Assembly (NCBI GenBank): GCA_002404115.1
Contig: DHJB01000072.1
Location: 37,561-87,301, forward strand
Length of the DNA: 49,741 nt
Direction of reading: 5' to 3'
Origin: Microbacteriaceae bacterium UBA4731
GTDB lineage: Bacteria > Actinomycetota > Actinomycetes > Actinomycetales > Microbacteriaceae
How positions within the stretch are numbered: the stretch's first letter is position 1; every line of letters starts with the position of its first letter. A program made the translations under genes and the position numbers. The notes beneath the pieces are model-generated. The model had not been told where the DNA came from and ran no database searches. It was given only the letters and a program-made list of their open reading frames with translations. Positions 17,492-26,238 of this stretch are shown here, one piece after another.

Positions 17492-18742
17492 ATGTCCGCT
17501 GAGTCGAACAGTATCCCCGCGGCAGACGCGGTGCCGGGCGACACGCCCCGCCGTCTGACCTTCCTCGAAGCCTGCCGCTCTCGCGGCCTGCTGGCGAGCG
17601 TCCCCATCGTCATCATCAGCACCATCGCCATGTCGCTGAACCTGGCGTCCCCGGCGGATGCCGCCACCATCGCGAAGAAACCGCTCAAGAGCAAGAGCAA
17701 TCTCCCGGCGTCCATCCCGACGCCGACGCACGACGCGGGTGTGCCGGCCCGGGTCGCGCCCAGCCAGTACGTCGTGGTCGAAGGCGACACGATCAGCGGC
17801 ATCAGCGGCCGATTCGGCCTCTCGACCGCATCCGTGCTCGCCCTCAACGGCCTGGGCTGGTCCTCGCTGATCTTTCCGGGCCAGAAGCTCACCCTGACCA
17901 CCGCGGCGGCCCCGCCCGCCGTGGTACCCGCGAAAAAGACGGTCGCCGCCGAGATCACCCGCTACAAGGTACGCACGGGCGACACCATCAGCGACATCGC
18001 GGCGGCCCACGGCCTGTCCACCGCCGCCGTCCTCAGCGCGAACGGCCTCGGCCACGCCAGCATCATCTTCCCGGGCCAGGCGATCGTCCTGCCGCACACG
18101 GTCCACCCGACGTCCTCGACCGCGTCGGTACCGGAGCCCGCGGCCGCCCCGGCTCCGAAGCCCGCCGCGGTTCCCTCTGCCTCGGCGACCGAGTACACGA
18201 TCGCCCGCGGCGACACCATCAGCACCGTCGCCGCCAGGGCCCACCTGTCGGTGCAGGCCATCCTGGACGCCAACGGCCTCGGCTGGTCGAGCATCATCTA
18301 CCCCGGCCAGGTCCTGAAGATTCCCGCCATCACCCCGCTGAGCGCCGAGATGCGCAAGAACGCGGAAACCATCGTCGCGGTGGGCCGAAAGGCCGGCGTC
18401 AGCAATCACGGCCTCGTGGTCGCGCTGGCCGCTGCCGCCCAGGAATCCGGGCTGCGCAACCTGCAGCACGGCGACCGCGACTCTCTCGGCCTGTTCCAGC
18501 AGCGCCCGAGCGCCGGCTGGGGTTCCGTGGAGCAGGTAATGGACCCGGTGCGCGCCAGCCGCTGCTTCTTCGGCGGCGCCGGCAACCCCAATCCGGGCAA
18601 GACCCGGGGGCTGCTCGACATTCCAGGCTGGGAATCCATGACGCTCACCCAGGCCGCCCAGGCCGTGCAGGTCTCGGCCTATCCGAACCACTACGCCAAG
18701 TGGGAAGTCTCCGCTCGCTCCTGGCTCGCCGACCTCGGCTGA
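17492..18742 (+). CDS. Secreted three-LysM cell-wall protein with lysozyme-like C-terminal domain
   Basis: A 416-residue exported protein. A signal/anchor segment (LLASVPIVIISTIAMSLNLA, about 33-52) ends near ADA. Three LysM peptidoglycan-binding repeats follow: VVEGDTISGISGRFGLS, VRTGDTISDIAAAHGLS and IARGDTISTVAARAHLS, each closing with an FPGQ/YPGQ turn. The C-terminal about 135 residues (LVVALAAAAQESGLRNLQHG, DSLGLFQQRPSAGWG) resemble actinobacterial lysozyme/transglycosylase-like domains; the E of QESGL is the likely acid catalyst. The start is ATG 17492 behind GGGAGG; an upstream in-frame ATG at 17432 lacks an SD. It lies between the Rv2175c-like regulator and the PASTA kinase. Confidence 0.85.
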   Translation: MSAESNSIPAADAVPGDTPRRLTFLEACRSRGLLASVPIVIISTIAMSLNLASPADAATIAKKPLKSKSNLPASIPTPTHDAGVPARVAPSQYVVVEGDTISGISGRFGLSTASVLALNGLGWSSLIFPGQKLTLTTAAAPPAVVPAKKTVAAEITRYKVRTGDTISDIAAAHGLSTAAVLSANGLGHASIIFPGQAIVLPHTVHPTSSTASVPEPAAAPAPKPAAVPSASATEYTIARGDTISTVAARAHLSVQAILDANGLGWSSIIYPGQVLKIPAITPLSAEMRKNAETIVAVGRKAGVSNHGLVVALAAAAQESGLRNLQHGDRDSLGLFQQRPSAGWGSVEQVMDPVRASRCFFGGAGNPNPGKTRGLLDIPGWESMTLTQAAQAVQVSAYPNHYAKWEVSARSWLADLG

Positions 18743-18832
18743 TCTGCCCACATACCCCCCGAACACCCGGAGATATCACCCGGAAAGACTGCGCTCACGG
18801 TGTTTTATCGGGGAACTCGCCCTGCGCTTCCC

Positions 18833-18847
18833 TAGACTCGGGGAGTG
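18833..18847 (+). promoter_or_regulatory. Candidate leaderless promoter of the PASTA kinase gene
   Basis: TAGACT (18833-18838) fits TANNNT and stands exactly 6 bases before the GTG start at 18845. There is no purine-rich SD at proper distance. The arrangement is the same as at 15885 and 39712, pointing to leaderless transcription. Confidence 0.5.
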
Positions 18848-20773
18848 AGCGAAAACCCGACCGACCCGATGATCGGCCGTCTGATTGACGGCCGCTATCA
18901 GGTGCGCTCCCGAATCGCCCGCGGCGGCATGGCCACGGTCTACCTGGCCACGGACCTCCGCCTGGAGCGCCGCGTCGCGATCAAGATCATGCACGGCCAC
19001 CTGGCCGACGACAACACGTTCAAGGCCCGCTTCGTGCAGGAGGCGCGCTCCGCCGCCCGCCTGGCTCATCCGAACGTCGTGAACGTCTACGACCAGGGCC
19101 AGGACGCCGACATGGCCTACCTGGTCATGGAATACCTCCCCGGCATCACCCTGCGCGACCTGATCAAGGACTACGGCAGGCTCACGTCAGAGCAGACCAT
19201 GGACATCCTCGCGGCCGTGCTTTCCGGACTGGCGGCGGCCCACAAGGCCGGGATCGTGCACCGCGACCTCAAACCGGAGAACGTGCTGCTGGCCGACGAT
19301 GGCCGGATCAAGATCGGCGACTTCGGACTGGCCCGCGCGGCGAACAACAACACGGCGACCGGCCAGGCCCTGCTCGGCACGATCGCCTACCTCTCCCCCG
19401 AACTCGTCACCCGCGGCATCGCGGATGCCCGCAGCGACATCTACGCGCTCGGGATCATGACCTTCGAAATGCTCACCGGCGAGCAGCCCTACGTGGGCGA
19501 AGCCCCGATGCAGATCGCCTACCAGCACGCGAACGACACCGTGCCGATGCCGAGCAGCAAGGTGCAGGCCGTTCCCCACGAACTCGACGAACTCGTGCTC
19601 TGGGCGACGGCTCGCGATCCAGAGCAGCGCCCGCGCGACGCGAAGGTCATGCTCGACCAGCTCCTCGACGTCGACAAGCTCGTGCGCCCGGCGTCGCAGG
19701 ACACGGCCATGCAGTCGACGATGATCCTGCCCAGCGGATTCAACGCCACCACAGAGAACGCGGCCACCCAGATCCTCGGCGCGCAGCCGCTCGCCCAGGT
19801 CAAAGACCACCAGCCGGACAGCAGCACCCTGCTGGCAGCCAAGGCCGAGAAGCGCAAGCGCAAGGGCTACTGGCTGTTCGCGCTCGTCGTGCTGCTCGCC
19901 GCCCTGGCCGGCGGCACCGGCTGGTACTTCGGCGCCGGACCTGGCTCGGAGATCGCCGTCCCGCATCTCGGCTCCATCACGCTGGACAAGGCCACCACGC
20001 GCCTCGCCGAGGTCGGACTCACGGCCAGGCCGGGCAAGGAGTACAGCAGCACGATCGCCCCCGGGCTGGTCACGAGCACGATCCCTGGCCCCGGAACCCG
20101 GGTGCCCAAGGACAGCGTCGTCACGGTGAACGTGTCGCAGGGCCGTCAGCCGATCAAGCTCCCCGCCCTCGCCGGCCTGACCGAGGCTGCCGCGAGGTCG
20201 GCCATCACGGCCCAAAACGCGGTCGTCGGTACCACGGACCACGTGTTCCAGGGCTCCGCCGCCGCCGGCACGGTCATCTCGGCGAGCCGCGGCAGCGACC
20301 ACAGCAACGTCTCCAAGGGCGGCACCTACTTCGAAGGCCTGAAGGTCGACCTCGTCGTCTCGCTCGGCTACATCCCGAATGTCTCGGGCAAGACCGTCGC
20401 CGATGCCACCGCGATCCTCAAGGCCAAGGGCCTCGCGGCCGTGCCGGGCGAGGAACGCTACAGCGACTCGATCGAGCAGGACCACGTGATCACGGCCAGG
20501 ACGACCAAGGACGGGCCCGTCCGGACCGGCGACCAGCTCGTGCTGACCATCTCCCGCGGCCCGGAGCCGGTCGAGGTCCCCGACGTCGTCGGCATGAAGT
20601 GGAATGCGGGCAAGAAGGCCCTCACCGACCTCGGCTTCAAGCTCAAGTACAACCCCACCGCGGACGCCATCGCGGCCTTCGTCAAGGTCGAGTCGACGAA
20701 TCCGTCCGCCGGCACCAGCGCGCCCAAGGGCAGCACGATCACGCTCAGCCCGACGAACCCCTTCTCGGGCTAA
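18845..20773 (+). CDS. pknL: PknL-like Ser/Thr protein kinase with four PASTA domains
   Basis: Transmembrane Hanks-type kinase of 642 residues. The kinase domain (about 18-280) has the glycine loop ARGGMATVY, ATP lysine K47, catalytic HRDLKPEN (about 139-146), DFG (about 159-161) and a TATGQALLGTIAYLSPE activation loop. A basic juxtamembrane stretch precedes one membrane segment (YWLFALVVLLAALAGGTGWYF, about 341-361). Four extracellular PASTA domains cover about 372-642; they bind muropeptides or lipid II in related kinases. M. tuberculosis PknL lacks PASTA repeats while the corynebacterial one has them. Neighbouring Rv2175c-like protein is a likely substrate by analogy. GTG 18845 gives the normal N-terminus. 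Confidence 0.93.
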   Translation: MSENPTDPMIGRLIDGRYQVRSRIARGGMATVYLATDLRLERRVAIKIMHGHLADDNTFKARFVQEARSAARLAHPNVVNVYDQGQDADMAYLVMEYLPGITLRDLIKDYGRLTSEQTMDILAAVLSGLAAAHKAGIVHRDLKPENVLLADDGRIKIGDFGLARAANNNTATGQALLGTIAYLSPELVTRGIADARSDIYALGIMTFEMLTGEQPYVGEAPMQIAYQHANDTVPMPSSKVQAVPHELDELVLWATARDPEQRPRDAKVMLDQLLDVDKLVRPASQDTAMQSTMILPSGFNATTENAATQILGAQPLAQVKDHQPDSSTLLAAKAEKRKRKGYWLFALVVLLAALAGGTGWYFGAGPGSEIAVPHLGSITLDKATTRLAEVGLTARPGKEYSSTIAPGLVTSTIPGPGTRVPKDSVVTVNVSQGRQPIKLPALAGLTEAAARSAITAQNAVVGTTDHVFQGSAAAGTVISASRGSDHSNVSKGGTYFEGLKVDLVVSLGYIPNVSGKTVADATAILKAKGLAAVPGEERYSDSIEQDHVITARTTKDGPVRTGDQLVLTISRGPEPVEVPDVVGMKWNAGKKALTDLGFKLKYNPTADAIAAFVKVESTNPSAGTSAPKGSTITLSPTNPFSG

Positions 20774-20779
20774 GCCGTT

Positions 20780-20853
20780 CGCCGAGATTGACCGTTCCGG
20801 TCGAGATGCCCCGGTACGCCGGGCAATCTCGACCGCACCTGTCAATCTCGGCG
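20780..20853. repeat. Nested palindrome with four CGAGATTG-type cores
   Basis: Outer arms CGCCGAGATTGAC (20780-20792) and its exact complement (20841-20853) enclose inner arms GGTCGAGATGCCC (20799-20811) and GGGCAATCTCGACC (20821-20834, one bulged A). The core CGAGAT(TG) occurs twice forward and twice reversed, so left-outer can also pair with right-inner. The element begins 7 bases past the kinase stop, in the gap between converging genes. It has no U-tract, so it is not a standard intrinsic terminator, though it may act as one or protect 3' ends. Confidence 0.75.
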
Positions 20854-20918
20854 AGGGTACCGTCGCGAGGGATCCGGCCGCGCTCGGCGACGGCATCCGC
20901 CGACCGGTCCCGGCTTAA

Positions 20919-21000
20919 CGAATTCGACGGAGATTTTGCCCGAATCGATGGGTTGCCAAGGCAAAACAACCGATATTCGGGAAAATCTCCGTCGAATTCG
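20919..21000. repeat. 82-bp near-perfect palindrome
   Basis: Arms of 19 bp pair perfectly (CGAATTCGACGGAGATTTT at 20919-20937 with 20982-21000). After one bulged G, CCCGAAT (20939-20945) pairs with ATTCGGG (20975-20981), and the tip contains TTGCC-AA-GGCAA (20953-20964). It sits 16 bases past the end of the DAHP synthase gene, which runs on the minus strand. It shares the GAGAT...GCCC order with the neighbouring element at 20780, which hints at a common repeat family. Confidence 0.75.
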
Positions 21001-21015
21001 CTGAGGGCGCGCGGG

Positions 21016-22386
21016 CTAACGGACGGCGAGCTCCTCGGCCACGAGGAACGCGAGTTCCAGCGACTGCATGTGGTTGAGGCGCGGGTCGCAGAGCGACTCG
21101 TAACGGGTCGCGAGGGCTGCCTCGTCGATGTGCTCCGACCCACCCAGGCACTCGGTAACGTCGTCGCCGGTGAGCTCCACGTGGATGCCGCCCGGGTGCG
21201 TTCCGACCGCGCGGTGGGCCTCGAAGAAGCCCTTGACCTCGTCGACGACGTCATCGAACCGACGCGTCTTGTAGCCGGTCGGCGTGGTCACGCCGTTGCC
21301 GTGCATCGGGTCGGTGACCCAGAGCGGGTTCGCGTCGCTGGCCTTGATCGCCTCGAGCAGGGGCGGCAGGGCATCCCGGATCTTGCCGGCGCCCATCCGG
21401 GTGATGAAGGTCAGCCGACCGGGTTCGCGGTTGGGGTCGAGGGTGTCGACGAGGCGAAGCATGTCGTCGGCCGACGTGGACGGGCCGAGCTTCACACCGA
21501 TCGGGTTGCGCACCCGGGAGAGGAAGTCGACGTGGGCGCCGTCGAGGTCGCGGGTGCGTTCCCCGATCCAGACGAAGTGCGCCGAGGTGTTGTACGGCGT
21601 GCCCGTGCGGGAGTCGATGCGCGTCATCGGGCGCTCGTAGTCCATCAGCAGGCCCTCGTGGCTGGTGTAGAACTCGGTGCGCCGCAACGCCTCGAAGTCG
21701 GCCCCGCAGGCGATCATGAACTTGATCGCGCGGTCGATCTCCTTGGCCAGCTTCTCGTAGCGCTGGTTGGCCGGGTTCGCCGCGAAGCCCTGGTTCCAGC
21801 TGTGCACCTGGCGGAGGTCGGCGAATCCACCCTGGGTGAACGCCCGGATGAGGTTCAGTGTGGAGGCTGCCGTGTGGTAGCCCTTGACGAGCCTGGCCGG
21901 GTCGGCCTCGCGGGACTCGGGGGTGAAGTCGTAGCCGTTGACGATGTCGCCGCGGTAGGCAGGCAGGGTCACCTCGCCGCGGGTCTCGAAATCGCTCGAG
22001 CGCGGCTTGGCGAACTGGCCGGCCATCCGCCCCATCTTGACGACGGGCATCGACGCGCCGTAGGTGAGCACGACGGCCATCTGCAGCACGGTCTTGACCC
22101 GGTTGCGGATCTGTTCAGCGGTGGCGCCGCTGAAGGTCTCTGCACAGTCGCCGCCCTGCAGCAGGAAGGCCTCGCCGCGGGCGGCCTGGGCCAGCCGGTC
22201 GCGCAGGATGTCGACCTCGCCGGCGAAGACGAGCGGCGGCTGCGTAGCCAGCTCGGCGGATGCCGCGGCGACGGCCTCGGCGTCGGGCCAGGCCGGCTGC
22301 TGCTTGATCGGAAGGGTGCGCCAATAGTCCAGACCGGCGATGACTGATTTATCTGCCACGACGACGGGTTCGGTGGGGTCTACCAC
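21016..22386 (-). CDS. aroG: Class II 3-deoxy-7-phosphoheptulonate (DAHP) synthase
   Basis: First enzyme of the shikimate pathway: condenses phosphoenolpyruvate with erythrose 4-phosphate. The 456-residue length and sequence are of class II (plant/mycobacterial AroG) type. Motifs seen are LQGGDCAETF (PEP and metal region), MGRMAGQFAKPRS, the DFLSRVRNPIGVKLGP stretch, RMGAGKIRDALPPL and the WVTDPMHGN metal motif. GTG 22386 was chosen because AAGGA lies 8 bases upstream and VDPTEPV fits the family; a TTG 75 bases upstream in frame is unlikely. Last gene of a minus-strand run after glucokinase and acyltransferase; M. tuberculosis aroG likewise lies near pknL. Confidence 0.96.
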   Translation of the reverse strand: MVDPTEPVVVADKSVIAGLDYWRTLPIKQQPAWPDAEAVAAASAELATQPPLVFAGEVDILRDRLAQAARGEAFLLQGGDCAETFSGATAEQIRNRVKTVLQMAVVLTYGASMPVVKMGRMAGQFAKPRSSDFETRGEVTLPAYRGDIVNGYDFTPESREADPARLVKGYHTAASTLNLIRAFTQGGFADLRQVHSWNQGFAANPANQRYEKLAKEIDRAIKFMIACGADFEALRRTEFYTSHEGLLMDYERPMTRIDSRTGTPYNTSAHFVWIGERTRDLDGAHVDFLSRVRNPIGVKLGPSTSADDMLRLVDTLDPNREPGRLTFITRMGAGKIRDALPPLLEAIKASDANPLWVTDPMHGNGVTTPTGYKTRRFDDVVDEVKGFFEAHRAVGTHPGGIHVELTGDDVTECLGGSEHIDEAALATRYESLCDPRLNHMQSLELAFLVAEELAVR

Positions 22387-22483
22387 GGGACTATTCCTTG
22401 ATTTCTCTTCGTGGCGCGCATGTAAAGCGGGCCGTGATGCACTGAGGGATGCGCGTTTCAACGATGAAAGCGCCTCTGGCAGC

Positions 22484-23173
22484 TTATCGCGAAAGGCTTG
22501 CGCGCTTCTCTTTCACGCTCGTCGCGTAGACGTCGACGTACTCCTGGGCACTGAGGCGGCGCAGTTCGTACATAAGTTCGTCTGTCACAGAACGCAACAC
22601 AAAGCGGTCGCCCTCCATCCCCTCGAACCGGCTGAAGTCAAGCGGTTTGCCGATGACGATCCCGATGCGGCGAATCTTCGGCAGCCTGGTGCCCGTCGGC
22701 ATGGCCTTCTCGGTGTCGATCATGGCGACCGGAACGATCAGCACGTCCGCCTCGAGCACCATGCGGGCAACGCCGGTGCGGCCGCGGTACATCTTCGCGT
22801 CAGGGCTGCGGGTGCCCTCCGGATAGATGCCGAGCACGCCGCCGGCCCCGAGCACACGCAGGCCCGTGTTCAGGGAGTCCTCTGAGGCCTTGCCGCCGGA
22901 GCGGTCGATGGGGATCTGGCCGGTGGCCTTGAAGAACTGCCGAGTGGCCCATCCCTTCAGGCCCTTGCCGGTGAAGTACTCGCTCTTGGCCAGGAACACG
23001 ACCCGCCTCGGCACGACCAGCGGGAGGAAAACGGAATCGATGAAGGAGAGGTGGTTGCTGGCGAGGATGACGCCGCCCTCTTTCGGGATGTTCTCCAGGC
23101 CGACGATCCAGGGCCGGAAGAGCCCGAGCAGCAGCGGACCGACCACGATGTTCTTCATGAACCAATAGAACAT
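22484..23173 (-). CDS. PlsC-type 1-acylglycerol-3-phosphate acyltransferase
   Basis: Membrane-associated acyltransferase of phospholipid synthesis (lysophosphatidate to phosphatidate). The protein has 229 residues from ATG 23173, with SD CGGAGGG. The HX4D catalytic motif is NHLSFID (about 41-47). GKGLKGWATRQFFKATGQIPIDR contains the second motif, and YPEGTRS (about 115-121) is the substrate-binding motif III. An N-terminal hydrophobic stretch (VVGPLLLGLF) may associate with the membrane. It lies 29 bases after the glucokinase gene and 97 bases before DAHP synthase. The position matches Rv2182c of M. tuberculosis. A longer in-frame reading upstream is an Arg-rich shadow. Confidence 0.93.
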   Translation of the reverse strand: MFYWFMKNIVVGPLLLGLFRPWIVGLENIPKEGGVILASNHLSFIDSVFLPLVVPRRVVFLAKSEYFTGKGLKGWATRQFFKATGQIPIDRSGGKASEDSLNTGLRVLGAGGVLGIYPEGTRSPDAKMYRGRTGVARMVLEADVLIVPVAMIDTEKAMPTGTRLPKIRRIGIVIGKPLDFSRFEGMEGDRFVLRSVTDELMYELRRLSAQEYVDVYATSVKEKRASLSR

Positions 23174-23202
23174 CGCTCGCTCCCTCCGCTCGCAGGGAAA
23201 GC

Positions 23203-24150
23203 CTACTGCTCGACGACGTGCTTGCGGGCGAGGTCGGCGGCGCCGACCACCCCGGCGTCGTTGACCAGTTGGGCGGTGGCGAACTCGGCCTCTGGATGGT
23301 AGCCCCTGGCCGGCAGGTGTTCGAGGTAGGCGGCGCGGATCGGCTCCAGCAGCAACTCCCCGGCCGAGGCGACTCCCCCGCCGAAGACGAAGACCTGCGG
23401 GTCGAGCACCGCGGCGAGGCTGGCGCAGGCCTGCCCGAGCGCGCTTCCCAGCTGTCGCAAGGCGGCCAGGGCGCCGCCGTCGCCCTGCTCGATGAGAATG
23501 CCGACCTCCTTGCCGGTGAGCTTGCCGACTCGTTCCCTGGCCGAGGCGAGGCCGAGGCCGATGCCGCCGGCATCCGCGAATTCGTTGGCGATGCGGAGCA
23601 GGGCGCGACCCGACCCGTACTGTTCGATGCAGCCGTGGGCGCCGCAGCCGCAGGGCAGCCCGTTCGGGATGACCCTCAGGTGGCCGAGTTCGGCACCAAC
23701 ACCGAACCCGCCGCGGAACAGGCGGTCGTTGGAGACGATCGCCCCGCCGACGCCCGTGCCGATGGTCAGTGTGACCATGTCGCTGTAGAGGCGGCCGGCG
23801 CCGAAGCAGAATTCGGCCCAGCCGGCCGCGTTCGCGTCGTTTTCGATGATGATCGGGAGGTCGAGGCGAGCCTCGAGCTTTTCGCGCAACGGCTCGTTGC
23901 GCCAGTTGATGTTGGGCGCGTAGTAGACGGTGGACTGGGCGGCGTCGATGAACCCGGCCGCTGCGACGCCGGCGGCGATCACCTTCTCGCCCGCGGCGAG
24001 ACCCGTGATCATGGCCACGACGGCGTCTTCGATCGAGCGCGGATCGCCCGCGGAGGTGGGCTGACGATCGGAACGGATGATCGTTCCAAACTCGTCCACA
24101 AGGGCACCGGCGATTTTGGTGCCACCAATGTCGATTCCAATGGCGTGCAC
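23203..24150 (-). CDS. ROK-family glucokinase
   Basis: Phosphorylates glucose (or a related hexose) in the cytoplasm. The protein has 315 residues. It begins HAIGIDIGGTKIAGALVD (phosphate loop 1). ENDANAAGWAEF contains the catalytic aspartate, TIGTGVGGAIV is phosphate loop 2, and the ROK zinc site CGCGAHGCIEQYGSG follows ELGHLRV. No N-terminal DNA-binding domain is present, so it is an enzyme rather than a NagC-type repressor. GTG 24150 was chosen from the family N-terminus and an AAAGG 10 bases upstream. It heads the glk-plsC-aroG run and is divergent from the acyl-CoA ligase gene. Confidence 0.93.
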   Translation of the reverse strand: MHAIGIDIGGTKIAGALVDEFGTIIRSDRQPTSAGDPRSIEDAVVAMITGLAAGEKVIAAGVAAAGFIDAAQSTVYYAPNINWRNEPLREKLEARLDLPIIIENDANAAGWAEFCFGAGRLYSDMVTLTIGTGVGGAIVSNDRLFRGGFGVGAELGHLRVIPNGLPCGCGAHGCIEQYGSGRALLRIANEFADAGGIGLGLASARERVGKLTGKEVGILIEQGDGGALAALRQLGSALGQACASLAAVLDPQVFVFGGGVASAGELLLEPIRAAYLEHLPARGYHPEAEFATAQLVNDAGVVGAADLARKHVVEQ

Positions 24151-24340
24151 GGCTGGGCGCCTTTCGTCGGTACGGGTAAAGCATGCGGGGTGGGGATGAC
24201 CGGCGGTGCAGCATCCGGAGGGGCTGCCGCGGCACCCTCTAGAGTGTAGTAAACCAGAATGCCGTCGGGCGAAACTCCCGCTCACCAACGCTTCCGCGGA
24301 TGAGTGGCCGCAACGCTCCACCGGTGCCAAAGGAGTTGCC

Positions 24341-26179
24341 GTGAAACAGTTCGATGTGCCTGCCGTTGTCCCCGCCGACCCGGAGGCAAACGTCACCGAT
24401 CTGCTGATCGACCGTCTCAGGGCGACTCCGGATTCCGTGCTCTTCTCCCTGCCGGTGAACGGCGGATGGGCGCCGGTGACCACCGCGGAGTTCCACGGGC
24501 AGGTCGTCGCCCTTGCCAAGGGGCTCGTCGCAGCCGGCATCCAGCCGGGCGACAAGATCGGCCTGATCTGCAAGACCCGCTACGAGTGGACGCTCATCGA
24601 CTTCGCGACCTGGTTCGCCGGCGCGGTGCTCGTGCCGGTGTACGAGACGAGTTCGCCGACGCAGATTCAGTGGATCCTCGGCGATTCGGATGCGACGGCC
24701 GTGATCGCCGAAACCGCCGACCACTTCACGCGCTTCGACGAGGTGCACCCGGAGCTGCCCGGCATCCGGACCGTCTGGCAGATCGGCCTCGGCGACCTCG
24801 ACAAGCTCGTCGCCGGCGGCGCCAACGTGCCCGACGAAGAAATCGAGCGACGTCGCAACCTGGCCGTCGCCTCCGACATGGCCACCCTCATCTACACGTC
24901 CGGCTCCACCGGCAGGCCCAAGGGCTGCGTGCTCTCCCACGCCAACTTCGTCGAGACCTCGCGCAACGCCGCGATCGCGCTCAAAGAGGTGCTCAACGAC
25001 GAGAACGGCGCATCCACCCTCCTCTTCATCACGACCGCGCACATCTTCGCCCGGTTCATCGCGGTGCTCTGCGTGCACGCGGGCGTGCGCGTCGGCCACC
25101 AGCCGGACACCCGGCAGCTGCTCCCCTCGCTGGGCAGCTTCAAGCCCACCTTCCTGCTCGCCGTTCCGCGCGTGTTCGAGAAGGTGTACAACTCGGCCGA
25201 GCAGAAGGCGGAAGCCGGCGGCAAGGGCAGGATCTTCGAGGCGGCCGCCGCAATCGCGGTCGCGCACTCGCAGGCACTCGCGGCAGGCCAGTCGATCCCG
25301 CTGGGAATGAAGATCAAGTTCGCCCTGTTCGACCGGCTCGTCTACAGCAAGCTGCGCCGGGCGATGGGCGGCAACGTCAAGTACGCCGTCTCCGGCTCCG
25401 CGCCGCTCGGCGCACACCTGGGCCACTTTTTCCACAGCCTGGGCATCGTGATCCTGGAGGGCTACGGCCTCACCGAGACCACCGCGCCGGCGACCGTGAG
25501 CCTGGCCACCAGGGCCAAGATCGGCACCGTTGGCCCGCCCCTGCCCGGCGTGTCTGTGCGGGTCATGGACGACGGCGAGATCGAGGTCAAGGGCGTCAAC
25601 GTCTTCACCGGGTACTGGAAGAACCCCGCCGCCACGGCCGCCACGTTCGACGATGGCTGGCTCAAGACCGGCGACATCGGCGACTTCGACGCCGACGGCT
25701 TCCTCACCATCACCGGGCGGAAGAAGGAGATCATCGTCACCGCCGGCGGCAAGAACGTCGCCCCGGCCGCCCTCGAAGGCCCGATTCGGTCCAACCCGCT
25801 GATCGGCCAGGTCGTCGTCGTCGGCGACCGCAAGCCGTTCATCGCGGCCCTGATCACGCTCGACCCGGACATGCTCCCGGTCTGGTTGAACAACAACAAG
25901 GAAGACGCCGGGATGTCCCTGGCCGAGGCATCCGTCAACAAAGCCGTGCTCGCCGAGGTGCAGCGCGCCGTCGACCAGGCCAACGAGAGGGTGTCCAGGG
26001 CAGAGTCAATCCGCAAGTTCACGGTTCTGCCGACCGAACTCACCGAGGACCTCGGTTACCTGACACCGAAGCTCAGCATCAAGCGCGACATCATCCTCAG
26101 GGACTTCGCCGACACCATCGAGGCGATGTATGCGGGGGTCCCGGTCGTCACCGAGGCCCACACGGTCATTCGGGACTGA
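24341..26179 (+). CDS. Long-chain fatty acid--CoA ligase (FadD15-like AMP-forming synthetase)
   Basis: Activates fatty acids through an acyl-AMP intermediate to acyl-CoA. The protein has 612 residues from GTG 24341, preceded by a strong SD (AAAGGAG, 5 bases away). The AMP-binding signature is LIYTSGSTGRPKG (about 183-195). VYETSSPTQ, GYGLTETTAPATVS (A5 region), the hinge TGRKKEIIVTAGGKNVAP and a C-terminal subdomain with SIKR are seen. The sequence and location downstream of aroG/plsC-like genes resemble FadD15 (Rv2187). The 190-base divergent gap to glucokinase has a CTCTAGAG palindrome at 24238-24245. Confidence 0.92.
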   Translation: MKQFDVPAVVPADPEANVTDLLIDRLRATPDSVLFSLPVNGGWAPVTTAEFHGQVVALAKGLVAAGIQPGDKIGLICKTRYEWTLIDFATWFAGAVLVPVYETSSPTQIQWILGDSDATAVIAETADHFTRFDEVHPELPGIRTVWQIGLGDLDKLVAGGANVPDEEIERRRNLAVASDMATLIYTSGSTGRPKGCVLSHANFVETSRNAAIALKEVLNDENGASTLLFITTAHIFARFIAVLCVHAGVRVGHQPDTRQLLPSLGSFKPTFLLAVPRVFEKVYNSAEQKAEAGGKGRIFEAAAAIAVAHSQALAAGQSIPLGMKIKFALFDRLVYSKLRRAMGGNVKYAVSGSAPLGAHLGHFFHSLGIVILEGYGLTETTAPATVSLATRAKIGTVGPPLPGVSVRVMDDGEIEVKGVNVFTGYWKNPAATAATFDDGWLKTGDIGDFDADGFLTITGRKKEIIVTAGGKNVAPAALEGPIRSNPLIGQVVVVGDRKPFIAALITLDPDMLPVWLNNNKEDAGMSLAEASVNKAVLAEVQRAVDQANERVSRAESIRKFTVLPTELTEDLGYLTPKLSIKRDIILRDFADTIEAMYAGVPVVTEAHTVIRD

Positions 26180-26238
26180 TCAGGGTCTGTGGGTTCGACC
26201 CCGGCGGAGGGACCGCCCCGGGCGCCCGGCCTGGGTCC

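Noticed and set aside
20774..21015. Two ordinary rho-independent terminators behind the kinase and DAHP synthase
   Set aside because: Neither hairpin is followed by a T-run; arms are much longer and more complex than usual. They are listed as repeats, though a role in termination is not excluded.
22484..24235. A 583-residue fusion with PlsC at its C-terminus
   Set aside because: The N-terminal 350 residues are Arg-rich shadow of the ROK glucokinase frame; PlsC has its own ATG with a strong SD at 23173.
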